From assembly GCF_004135645.1 (NCBI RefSeq), contig NZ_SDPW01000001.1:2480001-2544000 (forward strand): a stretch of 64,000 bases of DNA. Reading direction: 5' to 3'. The notes below the pieces were generated by a model. It was not told the DNA's origin and made no database searches. It was given only the letters and a program-made list of their open reading frames with translations. This DNA is from Senegalimassilia faecalis. Lineage in GTDB: Bacteria; Actinomycetota; Coriobacteriia; Coriobacteriales; Eggerthellaceae. How positions within the stretch are numbered: the stretch's first letter is position 1; each line of letters opens with the position of its first letter. Made by a program: the position numbers and the translations under genes. This document shows, in pieces, positions 17,933 through 27,724 of this stretch.

Positions 17933-20863
17933 CTACCCGTGGCGGTATTTCGCTAGGGCTTCCTTAAGAATGTCGAGCTGAATGGGCTTGGAAACGTGGT
18001 CGTTCATGCCGGCTTCTTTGGCGGTTTGCACGTCCTCGGCGAACGCGTTGGCCGTCATGGCCACGATGGGCACGGTGGCGGCGTCGGGGCGGTCGCTCAA
18101 GCGGATGGCGCGCGTGGCCTCGTAGCCGTTCATCTTCGGCATCATCACGTCCATGAGGATGACGTCGAACGTGCCCGGCGCCTTGCTGCAGAACAGGTCA
18201 ACGGCTTCCTGACCATCGGCGGCGCACGTAACCTGCGCGCCTTCGTTCTCCAGCAGCGTGCGGGCAATCTCGGTGTTCAGCTCGTTGTCTTCAACCAGCA
18301 TGACGCTCATGCCGGTAAGGGAGATGTCGCTGGCGTTTTCGTCGTCGCTTTGATGCGTCTGCGGGTTGCGGTCGATGGTGAACGGCAGCATCACTGTGAA
18401 CGTGCTGCCTTCGCCCAGCGTGCTGGTTGCCGTGATGACGCCGCCCATCTCCTCGACAAGCGCCTTTACGATGGGCATGCCCATGCCGGTGCCCTGGTAG
18501 TTGCTGCGCGCGTCGTCGTTGGCCTGCGTGAACGGCTCGAAGATGCGCTCGAGGAATTCCGGCGTCATGCCGATGCCCGTGTCGGCGATGGTAAAGCGGT
18601 ACGTCACCACGTCGCCCTCTACGCCCAGGTTCACGGTTGTGCAGGTGACGCTGCCGCCGGGTTTGTTGTACTTGATGCAGTTGTCGACAAGGTTCAGCAG
18701 CACGCGTCGCACGTGCACGGGGCTGCCGTACACGTTGGGGAAGTCGAGGGTGCGTGCGCCTTTAATGGCGAGGTCGACGCCGCGCTCGTTGGCGCGCAGC
18801 TGCCCCAGCATGTAGATGTCGCGGATGAGGTCCTCAAGATCGAACGGCTCATTCTCCAGCTCAACGGCGCGGTCTTCGATTTTGCTCATCTCAAGGATGT
18901 CGTTGATGAGCGTGAGCAGATGGTCGGCCGCCACTTTCGCCTTCTTGCGGTTTTGCGTGGCAAGCTTCGCGTCGTCGGGATGCAGGTCGCCGATTTCCAG
19001 CAGGCCGATGATGCCGTTTAAGGGCGTGCGGATGTCGTGGCTCATGCGCGACAAGAACGCCGTTTTCGCGGCGTTGGCGGCTTGCGCTTCCTGTTGCGCG
19101 AGGCGTGCGCGCCGCAGCAGCCACACGAGGACAAGGATAAACACTATCAGCACCATAAGCACGCTGACGACGATGATAATTCGATGCTTGCTGACGAATT
19201 CCGCGAAAGCGGATTCGTCTTCGGTGCGGGTATCTTGCGAGTACGTTGCCGCCGTGAGGGCGTCTTTCGAGTTGATGACGCCTTTGCTCACGATGCTGAG
19301 CAGGGTGTAATCGCCCTTGCGCATCCAGCAGGTCAGCTCGGCGCCTTCGGCAAGTTCCGTTGTTTTCAGGTCGCTCATATCGACCTTTTCGCGAAGGGGA
19401 TTCAATGCGGGAACTGACACAATCGTGCAGCCAGCGCGCCCGGTCTTCACGGCTTCGATGCACCCGACTGCATCAGCGTATTCGGTGATGTTTGCCTGGG
19501 GGTAGCGCGTGTCCAGCACGGCTTTGTTCACCAGTTGCGCAGGCGCCTGGGCGATGGAACCCAATGCGGCGTCAAGGTCGTTGCTGCTGTACAGGGCAAC
19601 AAGTGCCGTGCTGGCAAACGATGCCGATTGGATGCATCCGGCCTGCTCGGCAATCCAGTAGTCCTTGTAAACGGGCGCAATAACGTCAACGGCGCCATTT
19701 GCAAGCGCGTCTTGCAGCTCCGCGTTCGACTGGAAAGCCGTTGCTTCTATTTTTACCCCAAACTGGTTTTCCAGCGTGTTGATCAGCTCGGTCAGCGCGC
19801 CTGCAAGCTCGCTGCCTCTTTCGGTGCTGTAGGGCAGCACGTTGTCAAGATAGCCGAACTTGATGGTGTTGCCGCGCGCGGCAAGCCACGAGCGCTCGGT
19901 GTTCGTGAGCGCCGACGTGCCGGCGTTGCCTACGGAGTAGCGGGTTTTCACCTCATCGTTGTAGCGCGGGTTCGCCGCGCTGATGGACGTCATGGCGGCG
20001 TTGATCTGGCTCATAAGGTCGGGGCGAGATTTAGGCGTGACCAGGAAGTAGTTGCTTTCGCCAACGCTGAACACGGGCTGCGCATCCTCGGACGACATCG
20101 TGTCGTTCATGATGATGGCGTCCACTTCGTCGTTCGAAAGGGCGTCGAACAGCTCGTTGCCGGTGCTGTAGAACTTATAGTTGCAGGTCACGCCTTCGTC
20201 GGAGAGCCATTGCATGCCCGCTTCGGTTTGCATGACGCCGCTGTTGCAGCCGATGGTCATGCCATTGAGCGCCGCAGGGTCGCCTTGCGTGAGCGCATCG
20301 TTGCTGGGCTTGGCGTAGATGTAGTAGTGTTCGGTGCCTTGCGCGTTCGTGGAATACAGCAGCTTTTCGGCGCGCTCGGGCGTGTAGGAGATGTTGGGCA
20401 TAAGGTCGATTTCGCCGGCCTCAAGCTTGTCCATAAGCTCGGTGAACGTGCCGGGAACGTATTCGTAATTCCACGCGGGCGCGTAGTACGAAAGCGTTTG
20501 CAGGTATTCGTAACCCCAGCCCGATTGGTATTCGCCGGGCATGCCGCTTTGAAAGTCCTGGTTGTTCAGCAGCCAGCCGACGCGCACGGTTTGCGCGCCG
20601 TTGGTTTCGCCGTCGGACGTGGCGGTATTTTGGTCGCCGGCGTTCGAGGCGTTGCTTTCCGTGGAAGCGGCTTCGCTGTTGTGGAGCGATTCGCCGACGG
20701 GGGTGGAGGCTTCGCTGGGGGCGGCGAATCGCTCGCTTGCGTCCATGTCTGCGGCCTGCGCCGCGCCGGGGGCGGCGGGAACGCATGCGAACGCCAGCAG
20801 CGCGCACAAAAGCAGCGCGACTGCGCGGTTTGCGGCCGATGTCAGGTTGCACGAAGCTGGCAA
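17933..20863 (-). CDS. Hybrid sensor histidine kinase with two periplasmic solute-binding domains
   Basis: A 976-residue BvgS-like sensor. An N-terminal signal segment (AVALLLCALLAFACV) leads to two SBP_bac_3-type extracellular domains, then a membrane helix (IIIVVSVLMVLIVFILVLV). Next come a HisKA domain with phospho-acceptor H609 in SHDIRTPLNG, a HATPase domain (NLVDNCIKYNK, then DTGIGM and GTGMGM) and a receiver domain with phospho-acceptor D905 in LMDVMMP. It probably senses a small amino-acid-like ligand. The frame is open to 20932, but the TTG at 20863 is chosen because GAGGAGAAAG (20880-20871) precedes it and it gives a normal signal peptide. No separate response regulator lies next to it. 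Confidence 0.9.
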   Translation of the reverse strand: MPASCNLTSAANRAVALLLCALLAFACVPAAPGAAQAADMDASERFAAPSEASTPVGESLHNSEAASTESNASNAGDQNTATSDGETNGAQTVRVGWLLNNQDFQSGMPGEYQSGWGYEYLQTLSYYAPAWNYEYVPGTFTELMDKLEAGEIDLMPNISYTPERAEKLLYSTNAQGTEHYYIYAKPSNDALTQGDPAALNGMTIGCNSGVMQTEAGMQWLSDEGVTCNYKFYSTGNELFDALSNDEVDAIIMNDTMSSEDAQPVFSVGESNYFLVTPKSRPDLMSQINAAMTSISAANPRYNDEVKTRYSVGNAGTSALTNTERSWLAARGNTIKFGYLDNVLPYSTERGSELAGALTELINTLENQFGVKIEATAFQSNAELQDALANGAVDVIAPVYKDYWIAEQAGCIQSASFASTALVALYSSNDLDAALGSIAQAPAQLVNKAVLDTRYPQANITEYADAVGCIEAVKTGRAGCTIVSVPALNPLREKVDMSDLKTTELAEGAELTCWMRKGDYTLLSIVSKGVINSKDALTAATYSQDTRTEDESAFAEFVSKHRIIIVVSVLMVLIVFILVLVWLLRRARLAQQEAQAANAAKTAFLSRMSHDIRTPLNGIIGLLEIGDLHPDDAKLATQNRKKAKVAADHLLTLINDILEMSKIEDRAVELENEPFDLEDLIRDIYMLGQLRANERGVDLAIKGARTLDFPNVYGSPVHVRRVLLNLVDNCIKYNKPGGSVTCTTVNLGVEGDVVTYRFTIADTGIGMTPEFLERIFEPFTQANDDARSNYQGTGMGMPIVKALVEEMGGVITATSTLGEGSTFTVMLPFTIDRNPQTHQSDDENASDISLTGMSVMLVEDNELNTEIARTLLENEGAQVTCAADGQEAVDLFCSKAPGTFDVILMDVMMPKMNGYEATRAIRLSDRPDAATVPIVAMTANAFAEDVQTAKEAGMNDHVSKPIQLDILKEALAKYRHG

Positions 20864-20970
20864 AAGCGCTCTTTCTCCTCGGGGTTTAATCTCGCACGAT
20901 TCTAACAAACAGCTACGAGCGAACTCCAGCATTGTCCGCCGGCGAACACGGAACGTTCAAGGGGGCGCTT

Positions 20971-22272
20971 TCATCCCCACAGCTTCTCGCTGAACATGGC
21001 ATAGAGCGGCACGTTCGCCATCCAGTCTTGTTGTTGGTAGCCGGAAAGGGAAAACCGCAGCGCTTGAACATCGGGATAGCGTTCTTTGAAAGCGCGTAAA
21101 CTCTTTGCTCGAAGGTTCTCTTCGGCCTTTACTTCGATGGCGTAAGTTTTCCCGGCCTTTTGTGCAAGAAAGTCAATTTCTCCGCGGGAATTGTCGGCGG
21201 ACCAGTAAAACGGTTCAAGTCCGCAGCTTGCGACAAGCTGCTGGCAGACGTACTGCTCGGTCAGCGCGCCTTTGAATTCCGTGAATGCCGCGTTGCCTTC
21301 TGCGATAGCTTGCTGGTTGAGCCCCGAAAGTGCCCCAAGCAAGCCTATATCCAGGCAGAATAGTTTGAATGCGTTGTCGCTTGCATACGAGGAAAGGGGG
21401 ACGCCTGGTTTCGAGACTCGGTCGACCCTTGTTGCGAGCCCAGCCTGGACAAGCCAGGTTATCGCCGAGCGGTAATCGCGCGCTCTGGCGCCATCGTGGA
21501 TTTGGCCGAACACGAACTTTTTGTTCTCGCGCGACAGATGAGCAGGTAGTGAATCCCAGACTGCAAGGACGTGCTCGGTTTCGCGTGCGCTTAGGTGCTT
21601 TGACGCATCGAGTCGATACGAGCGAAGGATTTCCTCCTGCACGTTACGCGCGCTTTCGAGAGCGCCGTCGTCGATGAACGCCGCAACGGCTTCCGGCATG
21701 CCTCCAGCGAAATAATATTGTTTGAGCAGCTCGGTAAGCTTCGGTCCAAATGCGTTGATGCTTGTCGGGTCGCCTTCGTCAACGAGCTCGCGCAGCATGG
21801 TGTTTCCCGTTGCGTCGAGAAACTCACGGAAGTCGAGCGGGTGCAAATCAAGCATATTAACTTTGCCGACGGGAAACCCCGTGCCTTCGTGAACGGTAGG
21901 GCCGAGCAGCGATCCGGCGGCGGCAATGTGGATGTTGGGCGCTTGTTCCTGGAAGTATTTAAGCGAGGTTAGCGCGCGCGGGCACTCTTGAATCTCGTCG
22001 AGGATAAGCAGCGTGGAGCCTTCGACGATTTTCTCCCCCGTGGCCGCTTGCAGGTTGGTGAGGATTCGCCGCATATCGAAGTCGGCGGCAAAAGACGCGG
22101 CAAGTGCTACTGATCCATCAAAGTTGGCGTAGGCGACGTTGTCGTAGCGCGTTGTGCCGAATTCTTTGAGTAGCCATGTTTTGCCGACCTGGCGGGCTCC
22201 GTTGAGGATAAGGGGCTTGCGGCGCTTGGAGTTCTTCCATGCATCGAGCGCTGTCATGAGGTGTCTCTTCAT
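20971..22272 (-). CDS. AAA_14/DUF4143 ATPase (copy 1)
   Basis: A 433-residue P-loop ATPase of the AAA_14 plus DUF4143 family. The Walker A segment is LNGARQVGKTWLL near residue 24, Walker B is LLILDEIQE near 88, and a sensor-like AAAGSLLG follows. The C-terminal DUF4143 part ends in a nuclease-like EIDFLAQKAGKTYAIEVKA segment. The role of this family is not established. A second intact copy is at 62201-63418 and a decayed one at 41800-42020. Its 5' side carries a palindromic repeat (22299-22374) containing the same GAAAAT-GGA words as the palindromes around copy 2. Confidence 0.9.
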   Translation of the reverse strand: MKRHLMTALDAWKNSKRRKPLILNGARQVGKTWLLKEFGTTRYDNVAYANFDGSVALAASFAADFDMRRILTNLQAATGEKIVEGSTLLILDEIQECPRALTSLKYFQEQAPNIHIAAAGSLLGPTVHEGTGFPVGKVNMLDLHPLDFREFLDATGNTMLRELVDEGDPTSINAFGPKLTELLKQYYFAGGMPEAVAAFIDDGALESARNVQEEILRSYRLDASKHLSARETEHVLAVWDSLPAHLSRENKKFVFGQIHDGARARDYRSAITWLVQAGLATRVDRVSKPGVPLSSYASDNAFKLFCLDIGLLGALSGLNQQAIAEGNAAFTEFKGALTEQYVCQQLVASCGLEPFYWSADNSRGEIDFLAQKAGKTYAIEVKAEENLRAKSLRAFKERYPDVQALRFSLSGYQQQDWMANVPLYAMFSEKLWG

Positions 22273-22298
22273 GATGCGGCCTTTCGATAGTATTGGAA

Positions 22299-22374
22299 TT
22301 ACGTCCTGATTTTAACCAAAAATGGCGAAAACAAGGACGTAAAATCGCCAAAAATGGCGAAAATCAGGACGTAA
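22299..22374. repeat. Palindrome with internal tandem repeat upstream of DUF4143 ATPase copy 1
   Basis: Perfect 15-bp arms at 22299-22313 and 22360-22374 (TTACGTCCTGATTTT and its complement). Inside are two direct copies of a unit beginning AAAAATGGCGAAAA and ending GGACGTAA. It lies 26 bp upstream of the ATPase start on the minus strand. Confidence 0.8.
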
Positions 22375-22384
22375 CTGGAAATCT

Positions 22385-22405
22385 GGCAAGGGGCTTGCCC
22401 CTGCC
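22385..22405 (-). terminator. Hairpin downstream of the LuxR-type gene
   Basis: GGCAAGGGGC pairs with GCCCCTGCC with one bulge, 20 nt past the stop of the LuxR gene on the minus strand. There is no strong T-run, so its role as a terminator is tentative. Confidence 0.35.
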
Positions 22406-22424
22406 GGATGGCTGACTCCGCTTG

Positions 22425-23960
22425 TTAGCCCTTTTCTTCTTGGATGAGGTCGATCATTTCTTGGGCGGAGTGGACGCCGAGTTTTTGGTAGATGTGTTGG
22501 CGATGCGTGCTGACGGTGCTCTTCGACAGGCACAGCTCCTCCTGCACGTAGGGCAGGTTGCGGCCTTTCGCGAACATGATCATGACCTCGCCTTCGCGCT
22601 CGGTCAGGCCGTAGCGCTCGATGACGGCGCGGCAGCGGTCTTGGAAGCGCTGCTTGCGGTCGGTGGGCATGATGCTTAACGCCAGCGCCAGCGAGCGCTC
22701 GGTGAACACGAAGTTGTTCACCAGCACGATGAGCAGCACGCACGTGGCTGCTGCGGTGAACGCTCCCTGCGCGTCAAGCCCCACGCCGTACCACAGCCAG
22801 CGTCCTACCAGCATGCCCACAAGCGGGCCGGCGGCCCAGACCGCGCGGATGATGCCGAACGCGAACAGGCACGACGTTTGGTAGCGGCGGCACAGGCCGG
22901 CAATCAAAATCCACATGCCCATGCCCAGGCACTGAAACGCCGCAACGTCGATGGATAGCGGCACGAACGCGGGCACTTCGGGAAACAGCATCGGCACGGG
23001 CAAAAGCAGCGCGCCTATCAGCAGAAACGTGGTGATTAGACGATAGACCACCTCGGGGCCTTTGATGCCGCGCGACGTGATAAGCACCAGCGCCACGCTG
23101 ATGGAGCCTACGGCCGTCAACGTGGTGACGGCGCCCTGCGCCACGGCGTAGGGCGTGACGGCGCCCGCGGCGAAGTGCCCCATCTGCACGTACAGCGTGC
23201 GCGACAGCTCGTAGGATGCGCCGGCCACCAGCATGGTCAGGCCGAACGCCAAGATAAGGCTGTGCAGTTGGCGCTTGTCGGCGTCGTCGGGGTCGGCCTG
23301 CGCCGGCAGCGAGTTCGCCTGCCGCTTGTCCATCTTCAGGTCGGACACGCCGTAGAACAGAAACACGGCGGCAACGGGCCCCATGCTGGCGCACATGAGC
23401 GTGGCTTCAAGCTGCCCGAAGAACAGAAACGCGAAGAACAGCACGCTGGAAAGCAGGTAGCCGATGGCGATGGCGGCGGCGGACTGCCTAATGGAAAGCA
23501 TACCGATGACGGCGCCGAAATTCATCAGAAACAAGCCCGAGAACACGCCCGTTGCCAGGCCGAAGCCCACGGCGAACGCCGTGCCGGCAGCTCCGGGCGC
23601 GCCGGCGCCCAGGATAAGCAGCGTGCCTATGGCCATGCCTGCGGGGAAAACCCAGCGCGCGAGCACCGAACCCAACACGCGGTCGAAGCTTTTGTGGAAC
23701 AGGCCGCACGCCGCCAGCGTGGCCGTGGTGGCAACGATGGACAGCAGGTATGCTTGATCGAGGATGGCCTCACGATTGTCGAACCCGGCGTACAGGTTCA
23801 TGCTCTGAAACGCCATGAGCGGCCACGCCAGCACACACCCCAACGCAATGCCGATGCCCCAAATGGCCGGCGTCAGCAGCTGCGCCGTAGCGCGCTGCGT
23901 TTTGGTTTCCCTTTCCCCCAAAAGTGCTCCCCTCGGCAACTCATATCGATTTGCTTTCAT
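22425..23960 (-). CDS. LuxR-family regulator with a 12-helix membrane domain
   Basis: A 511-residue protein. Most of its length is hydrophobic, with about twelve predicted membrane helices in an MFS-like arrangement. The last 65 residues are a LuxR-type helix-turn-helix (LTEREGEVMIMFAKGRN, then LCLSKSTVSTHRQHIYQKLG). Membrane-bound LuxR regulators of this kind are numerous in Eggerthellaceae and usually lie beside the reductase operon they control. It is divergent from the first reductase operon (start 24140), its probable target. The start at 23960 is the frame's first ATG and lacks a strong ribosome site, so a slightly later start is possible. Confidence 0.92.
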   Translation of the reverse strand: MKANRYELPRGALLGERETKTQRATAQLLTPAIWGIGIALGCVLAWPLMAFQSMNLYAGFDNREAILDQAYLLSIVATTATLAACGLFHKSFDRVLGSVLARWVFPAGMAIGTLLILGAGAPGAAGTAFAVGFGLATGVFSGLFLMNFGAVIGMLSIRQSAAAIAIGYLLSSVLFFAFLFFGQLEATLMCASMGPVAAVFLFYGVSDLKMDKRQANSLPAQADPDDADKRQLHSLILAFGLTMLVAGASYELSRTLYVQMGHFAAGAVTPYAVAQGAVTTLTAVGSISVALVLITSRGIKGPEVVYRLITTFLLIGALLLPVPMLFPEVPAFVPLSIDVAAFQCLGMGMWILIAGLCRRYQTSCLFAFGIIRAVWAAGPLVGMLVGRWLWYGVGLDAQGAFTAAATCVLLIVLVNNFVFTERSLALALSIMPTDRKQRFQDRCRAVIERYGLTEREGEVMIMFAKGRNLPYVQEELCLSKSTVSTHRQHIYQKLGVHSAQEMIDLIQEEKG

Positions 23961-24139
23961 TATAGGTATGCTTCACCCGCTGAGAATGCCCCGATTTTCG
24001 CGAATTCGCAAAACCCCAGTTCAGCGCATGTCATGTCTTTCGCACGATATGGTGAAATCGGCTCTCGTACCCGATTCGCGCCCCTCATCTCGCCCGGTAT
24101 CGTCGGTTTCGTTGAAAAGACGAGAGAAGGAGGAGATGC
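23961..24139. promoter_or_regulatory. Divergent promoter region of the LuxR gene and reductase operon 1
   Basis: This 179-bp spacer must hold both promoters and the LuxR-type binding site. It is more AT-rich than the genes. The operon side ends in a strong ribosome site (GAAGGAGGAG, 24127-24136). No operator could be assigned by eye. Confidence 0.45.
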
Positions 24140-27037
24140 ATGGGCAAGCTTACGATGACGCGTCGCGCGTTCACGAAGTTGGCCGCCGCCACCGCGGCCG
24201 CCACTGCCGTTGTTGCGCCCGCGGGCGCCGCGCTGGCCGAGTCGAGCACTGTCACTGCAAGCAAGGCGGGCGACACCAAGCGCGTTCGTTCCTGCTGCCG
24301 CGGCTGCGGCAAGATGGAATGCGGCGTGTGGGTTATCGTCGAGAACGGTCGCGCCATCCGCACCGAGGGCGATGAAAGCGCCTTCCAGTCGATGGGCAAC
24401 CACTGTGGCAAGGGCCAGGCGTCGCTGCAGGCGGCGTATCACCCGGACCGCCTGTACCACCCGATGAAGCGCACGAACGCGCGCGGCGAGGACGATCCCG
24501 GTTGGCAGCGCATCACGTGGGACGAGGCCATGAGCACCATCGCCGAGAAGCTGCAGGAGACCATGGACCGCTACGGCGGCGAGGCCATCTTCGGCATGTC
24601 CGGCACGTCGCGCATTTGGGGCATGTTCGCGTACGGCGCGCTTGGCCAGCTGGTCGGCAGCCCGAACATGTGCATCCCGTGGCAGGTGTGCAAGGGACCG
24701 CGCTTCTTCGCCACCGCCATGAACTCCATGATGCAGGCTTCCTGGATGGAGACCGTCGGCCGCCCGAAGGTGTACACGTCGTGGGGCACCGGCCCGGAGC
24801 TGTCGAACTACGACGACTCGTGCCGTACCATTGTGGACGTTGCCGAGAAGGCCGACACGCACATCGTGGTTGACCCCCGCATGACGAACCTGGGCAAGGA
24901 AGCCGACATCTGGCTGAACCTGCGCCCCGGCACCGACGGCGCCATGGCCATGGGCTGGTTGAACATCCTCATCAACAACGAGCTGTACGACGACCTGTTC
25001 GCCAAGAAGTGGACGAACGGCCCGTTCCTCGTGTGCAACGACATCGAGGCCACCGGCTACGAGACCTACCGCTTCACCAGCGGCAAGTTCCAGATGAAGA
25101 CGCGCCTGCTGAAGGAAAGCGACCTGAAGGAAGACGGCGACCCGCACAAGTTCATGGTGTGGGACAACCTGAACAACCGCATGACGTACTTCGATGCAGG
25201 CACGGGCCTGTGGGAAGGCGAAACGTGGAGCAAGCCCACGGCCGGCCACGAAGGCATGCAGGAGCACCTGGTGCCCGGCGTGTCGCAAGGCTGGGTGCCC
25301 GACCCCACGCCGTTCGATCCTGAAATCGACCCCGCGCTGTACGGTGAGTTCGAAGTGGAACTCAAAGACGGCAAGAAGTCGAAGGTCACGCCCGTGTGGC
25401 AGCTGTTCACCGACCGCGTTTCCGAGTACACGCCCGAGAAGGTTTCCGAGATCACCGGCGTGCCGGCCGAGACCATCAAGACGGCGTGCCTGACGCATGC
25501 CAGGCGCATCGACCCCACCACCGGTTACGGCAACGGCGGCATCCAGTATCAGCTGGCCATCGAGCACAGCTGCAACGCCATCGCCATGGTGCGCGCTATG
25601 GACACCTACATCGGCCTGTCGGGCAACTGGGACGTTCCCGCAGGTCACCGCGGCGGCACGCAGGGCGACTTCGTGTTCAAGGCGGGTCTTGGCGCCGTGG
25701 CCCCCGGCATCCCGAACATCTCGGCCGAGGAGTTCAACAAGACGCTGGGCATCGAGGACTACCCGCTGCTTGGCTGGTGGCAGGGCTGGGCGGACGACGC
25801 CAGCGTGTGGAAGGCCATCGAGACGGGCGATCCGTACCCGGTCAAGGCCGGTTGGTGCTCCACGGGCGACTTCATGTGCATGTCGAACAGCCTGCAGAAG
25901 TGGCGCGCGTTCCCGAACCTGGACTTCTTCGTGTGCGAGGATCTGTGGAAGACGCCGACCGCTGGCATGGCCGACATCCTGCTGCCCGCGCAGCACTGGC
26001 TTGAGACCGACTGCCCCCGCATGTCGCAGGGTCCCTCGGGTGGCCAGGGCGCAACCGTGCGCGCCATCGAGCCGCCGGCGGACACGAAGCACGACATCGA
26101 GATTGCCACGATGATCTACCAATATATGGGCAAGCAGTGGGGCCCCGACGACAACAAGTGGCCCGACCGCATCGAGAACCTTGACATCATGCTGAACACC
26201 GGCCGTGCGGGCGCGCCCACCACGTGGGAAGAGTACCGTGACGACTTCGAGCAGAACGGCTGGAAGGACTGCAAGGTTGTTGCGCCCGACACGTGGGGCA
26301 CGTACCGCCGCTACGAGACGGGCATGATGCCGCTGAAGGCCTACGGCGACAAGAACGCGCTCGAGGAATTCGCCAAGCCCGGCTTCGGCACCCCGACGCG
26401 CAAGATGGAGATTTGGTCCACGCTCATCGAGACGTTCATGCCCGAGGACGAGGAAGACTTCCTGCCCACGTACAAGGAGCCGCCGCTGAGCCCGATCGCC
26501 GACCCGGAGATGAACGAGAAGTACCCGTTCACCGCCACGTCTGGCCGCCGCATCCCCGTGTACTTCCACAGCGAGCACCGTCAGCTGCCGTGGTGCCGCG
26601 AGATGTGGCCGGCGCCGCGCATCGAGATCAACCCGCAGGATGCCGCGCGACTGGGCATCGAGCAGGGCGACTGGGTATGGATCGAGAACGACAACGGCAA
26701 GATCCGCCAGGTGGCCGACCTGTACCACGGCGTCGCGCCCGGCGTGGTGAACTTGGAGCACCAGTGGTGGTTCCCCGAGCTTGACCAGGCCGACAAGGGC
26801 TACGACCTGTGCGGCTGCAACTGCCTGGTCACCACGGGCAAGGGGTATCAGGACCGCATTTCCGGCACCAGCTACCTGCGCGCCTACCCGGTGAACATCT
26901 ACAAGGCCACGCCTGAGAATTCCCCGTTCGGCAACCCCGTGCCGTGCGACCACAAGGGCAACGAGATCATTCACGACGCATCCGACCCGCGTCTGAAGGA
27001 ATGGCTGCCGAACTACGACATCCGCAACGAAGCGTAA
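24140..27037 (+). CDS. Tat-exported molybdopterin oxidoreductase, catalytic subunit (reductase 1)
   Basis: A 965-residue DMSO reductase-superfamily enzyme. It begins with a Tat signal (MTRRAFTK, then an Ala-rich stretch ending ALA), so it is exported folded. A [4Fe-4S] site uses C54, C57, C62 and C90 (CRGCGKMEC ... NHCGKG). The conserved WQVCKGPR places C184 where the Mo ligand sits in the family, suggesting a Cys-ligated rather than Ser-ligated metal; this is inference. The C-terminal molydopterin-binding region includes YFHSEHRQLPWCRE. Relatives reduce DMSO or other oxides, or in Eggerthellaceae dehydroxylate catechols, and the substrate cannot be read from sequence. It is the first gene of a three-gene operon with a ferredoxin and a membrane anchor. 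Confidence 0.93.
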   Translation: MGKLTMTRRAFTKLAAATAAATAVVAPAGAALAESSTVTASKAGDTKRVRSCCRGCGKMECGVWVIVENGRAIRTEGDESAFQSMGNHCGKGQASLQAAYHPDRLYHPMKRTNARGEDDPGWQRITWDEAMSTIAEKLQETMDRYGGEAIFGMSGTSRIWGMFAYGALGQLVGSPNMCIPWQVCKGPRFFATAMNSMMQASWMETVGRPKVYTSWGTGPELSNYDDSCRTIVDVAEKADTHIVVDPRMTNLGKEADIWLNLRPGTDGAMAMGWLNILINNELYDDLFAKKWTNGPFLVCNDIEATGYETYRFTSGKFQMKTRLLKESDLKEDGDPHKFMVWDNLNNRMTYFDAGTGLWEGETWSKPTAGHEGMQEHLVPGVSQGWVPDPTPFDPEIDPALYGEFEVELKDGKKSKVTPVWQLFTDRVSEYTPEKVSEITGVPAETIKTACLTHARRIDPTTGYGNGGIQYQLAIEHSCNAIAMVRAMDTYIGLSGNWDVPAGHRGGTQGDFVFKAGLGAVAPGIPNISAEEFNKTLGIEDYPLLGWWQGWADDASVWKAIETGDPYPVKAGWCSTGDFMCMSNSLQKWRAFPNLDFFVCEDLWKTPTAGMADILLPAQHWLETDCPRMSQGPSGGQGATVRAIEPPADTKHDIEIATMIYQYMGKQWGPDDNKWPDRIENLDIMLNTGRAGAPTTWEEYRDDFEQNGWKDCKVVAPDTWGTYRRYETGMMPLKAYGDKNALEEFAKPGFGTPTRKMEIWSTLIETFMPEDEEDFLPTYKEPPLSPIADPEMNEKYPFTATSGRRIPVYFHSEHRQLPWCREMWPAPRIEINPQDAARLGIEQGDWVWIENDNGKIRQVADLYHGVAPGVVNLEHQWWFPELDQADKGYDLCGCNCLVTTGKGYQDRISGTSYLRAYPVNIYKATPENSPFGNPVPCDHKGNEIIHDASDPRLKEWLPNYDIRNEA

Positions 27038-27052
27038 AGGGAGGTGCGGAAC

Positions 27053-27721
27053 ATGACTCATTATGCGATTGCGACGGATCTGAACCGTTGCGTGGGCTGC
27101 CTGGCGTGCAGCGTCGCTTGCAAGGCCATGAACAATGTGCCGGTGGGCGATTATTGGAACAAGACGTTGCGCATCGGCCCGAACCCGAAGAAGGACGGCT
27201 GCGGCACGTGGCCGGACATTGAGATGTACTTCATGACCGTGCAGTGCCAGCATTGCAAGGACCCGGAGTGCGTGAAGGTGTGCCCGACCGAGGCGTCGCA
27301 CATTGCGGCCGACGGCACGGTGCAGATCGACAAGTCGAAGTGCATCGGCTGCCAGTTCTGCGCCATGAGCTGCCCGTATGGTGTGCGTTACCTGAACACC
27401 GAGGAGCGCGTGGTAGAGAAGTGCACGCTGTGCGAGCAGAAGATCGCCCAGGGCGAGCTGCCGGCGTGCGTCGCCCAGTGCGGCGGTCGTGCGCGCTTCT
27501 TCGGCGACCTTGACAAGGGCATCGATAGCTTCGAGGCGCCGTGGGTGGTTGACGTCACCAAGGGCGACCCGAGCTACGACAAGACGCTGCACAACCGCAT
27601 CACGCTGAAGGACTGCGTGCCGGCGTACAAGGAATCCGACGTGCATCACCTGCCTGACGTGGGCAATCATCCGTCGTTCGTGTACATCCTGCGCAACCGC
27701 GATTGGCAAGGGGAGGAGTAA
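27053..27721 (+). CDS. Four-cluster ferredoxin subunit of reductase 1 (DmsB-like)
   Basis: A 222-residue electron-transfer subunit with four [4Fe-4S] clusters: CVGCLACSVACK, CQHCKDPECVKVCP, CIGCQFCAMSCP and CTLCEQ...CVAQC. It passes electrons from the membrane anchor to the Mo subunit and is normally co-exported with it. A GTG at 27044 is in frame, but the ATG at 27053 is preceded by GGGAGG (27039-27044) and gives the standard N-terminus. The gene is 15 nt after the catalytic gene and 3 nt before the anchor gene. Confidence 0.94.
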   Translation: MTHYAIATDLNRCVGCLACSVACKAMNNVPVGDYWNKTLRIGPNPKKDGCGTWPDIEMYFMTVQCQHCKDPECVKVCPTEASHIAADGTVQIDKSKCIGCQFCAMSCPYGVRYLNTEERVVEKCTLCEQKIAQGELPACVAQCGGRARFFGDLDKGIDSFEAPWVVDVTKGDPSYDKTLHNRITLKDCVPAYKESDVHHLPDVGNHPSFVYILRNRDWQGEE

Positions 27722-27724
27722 ATC

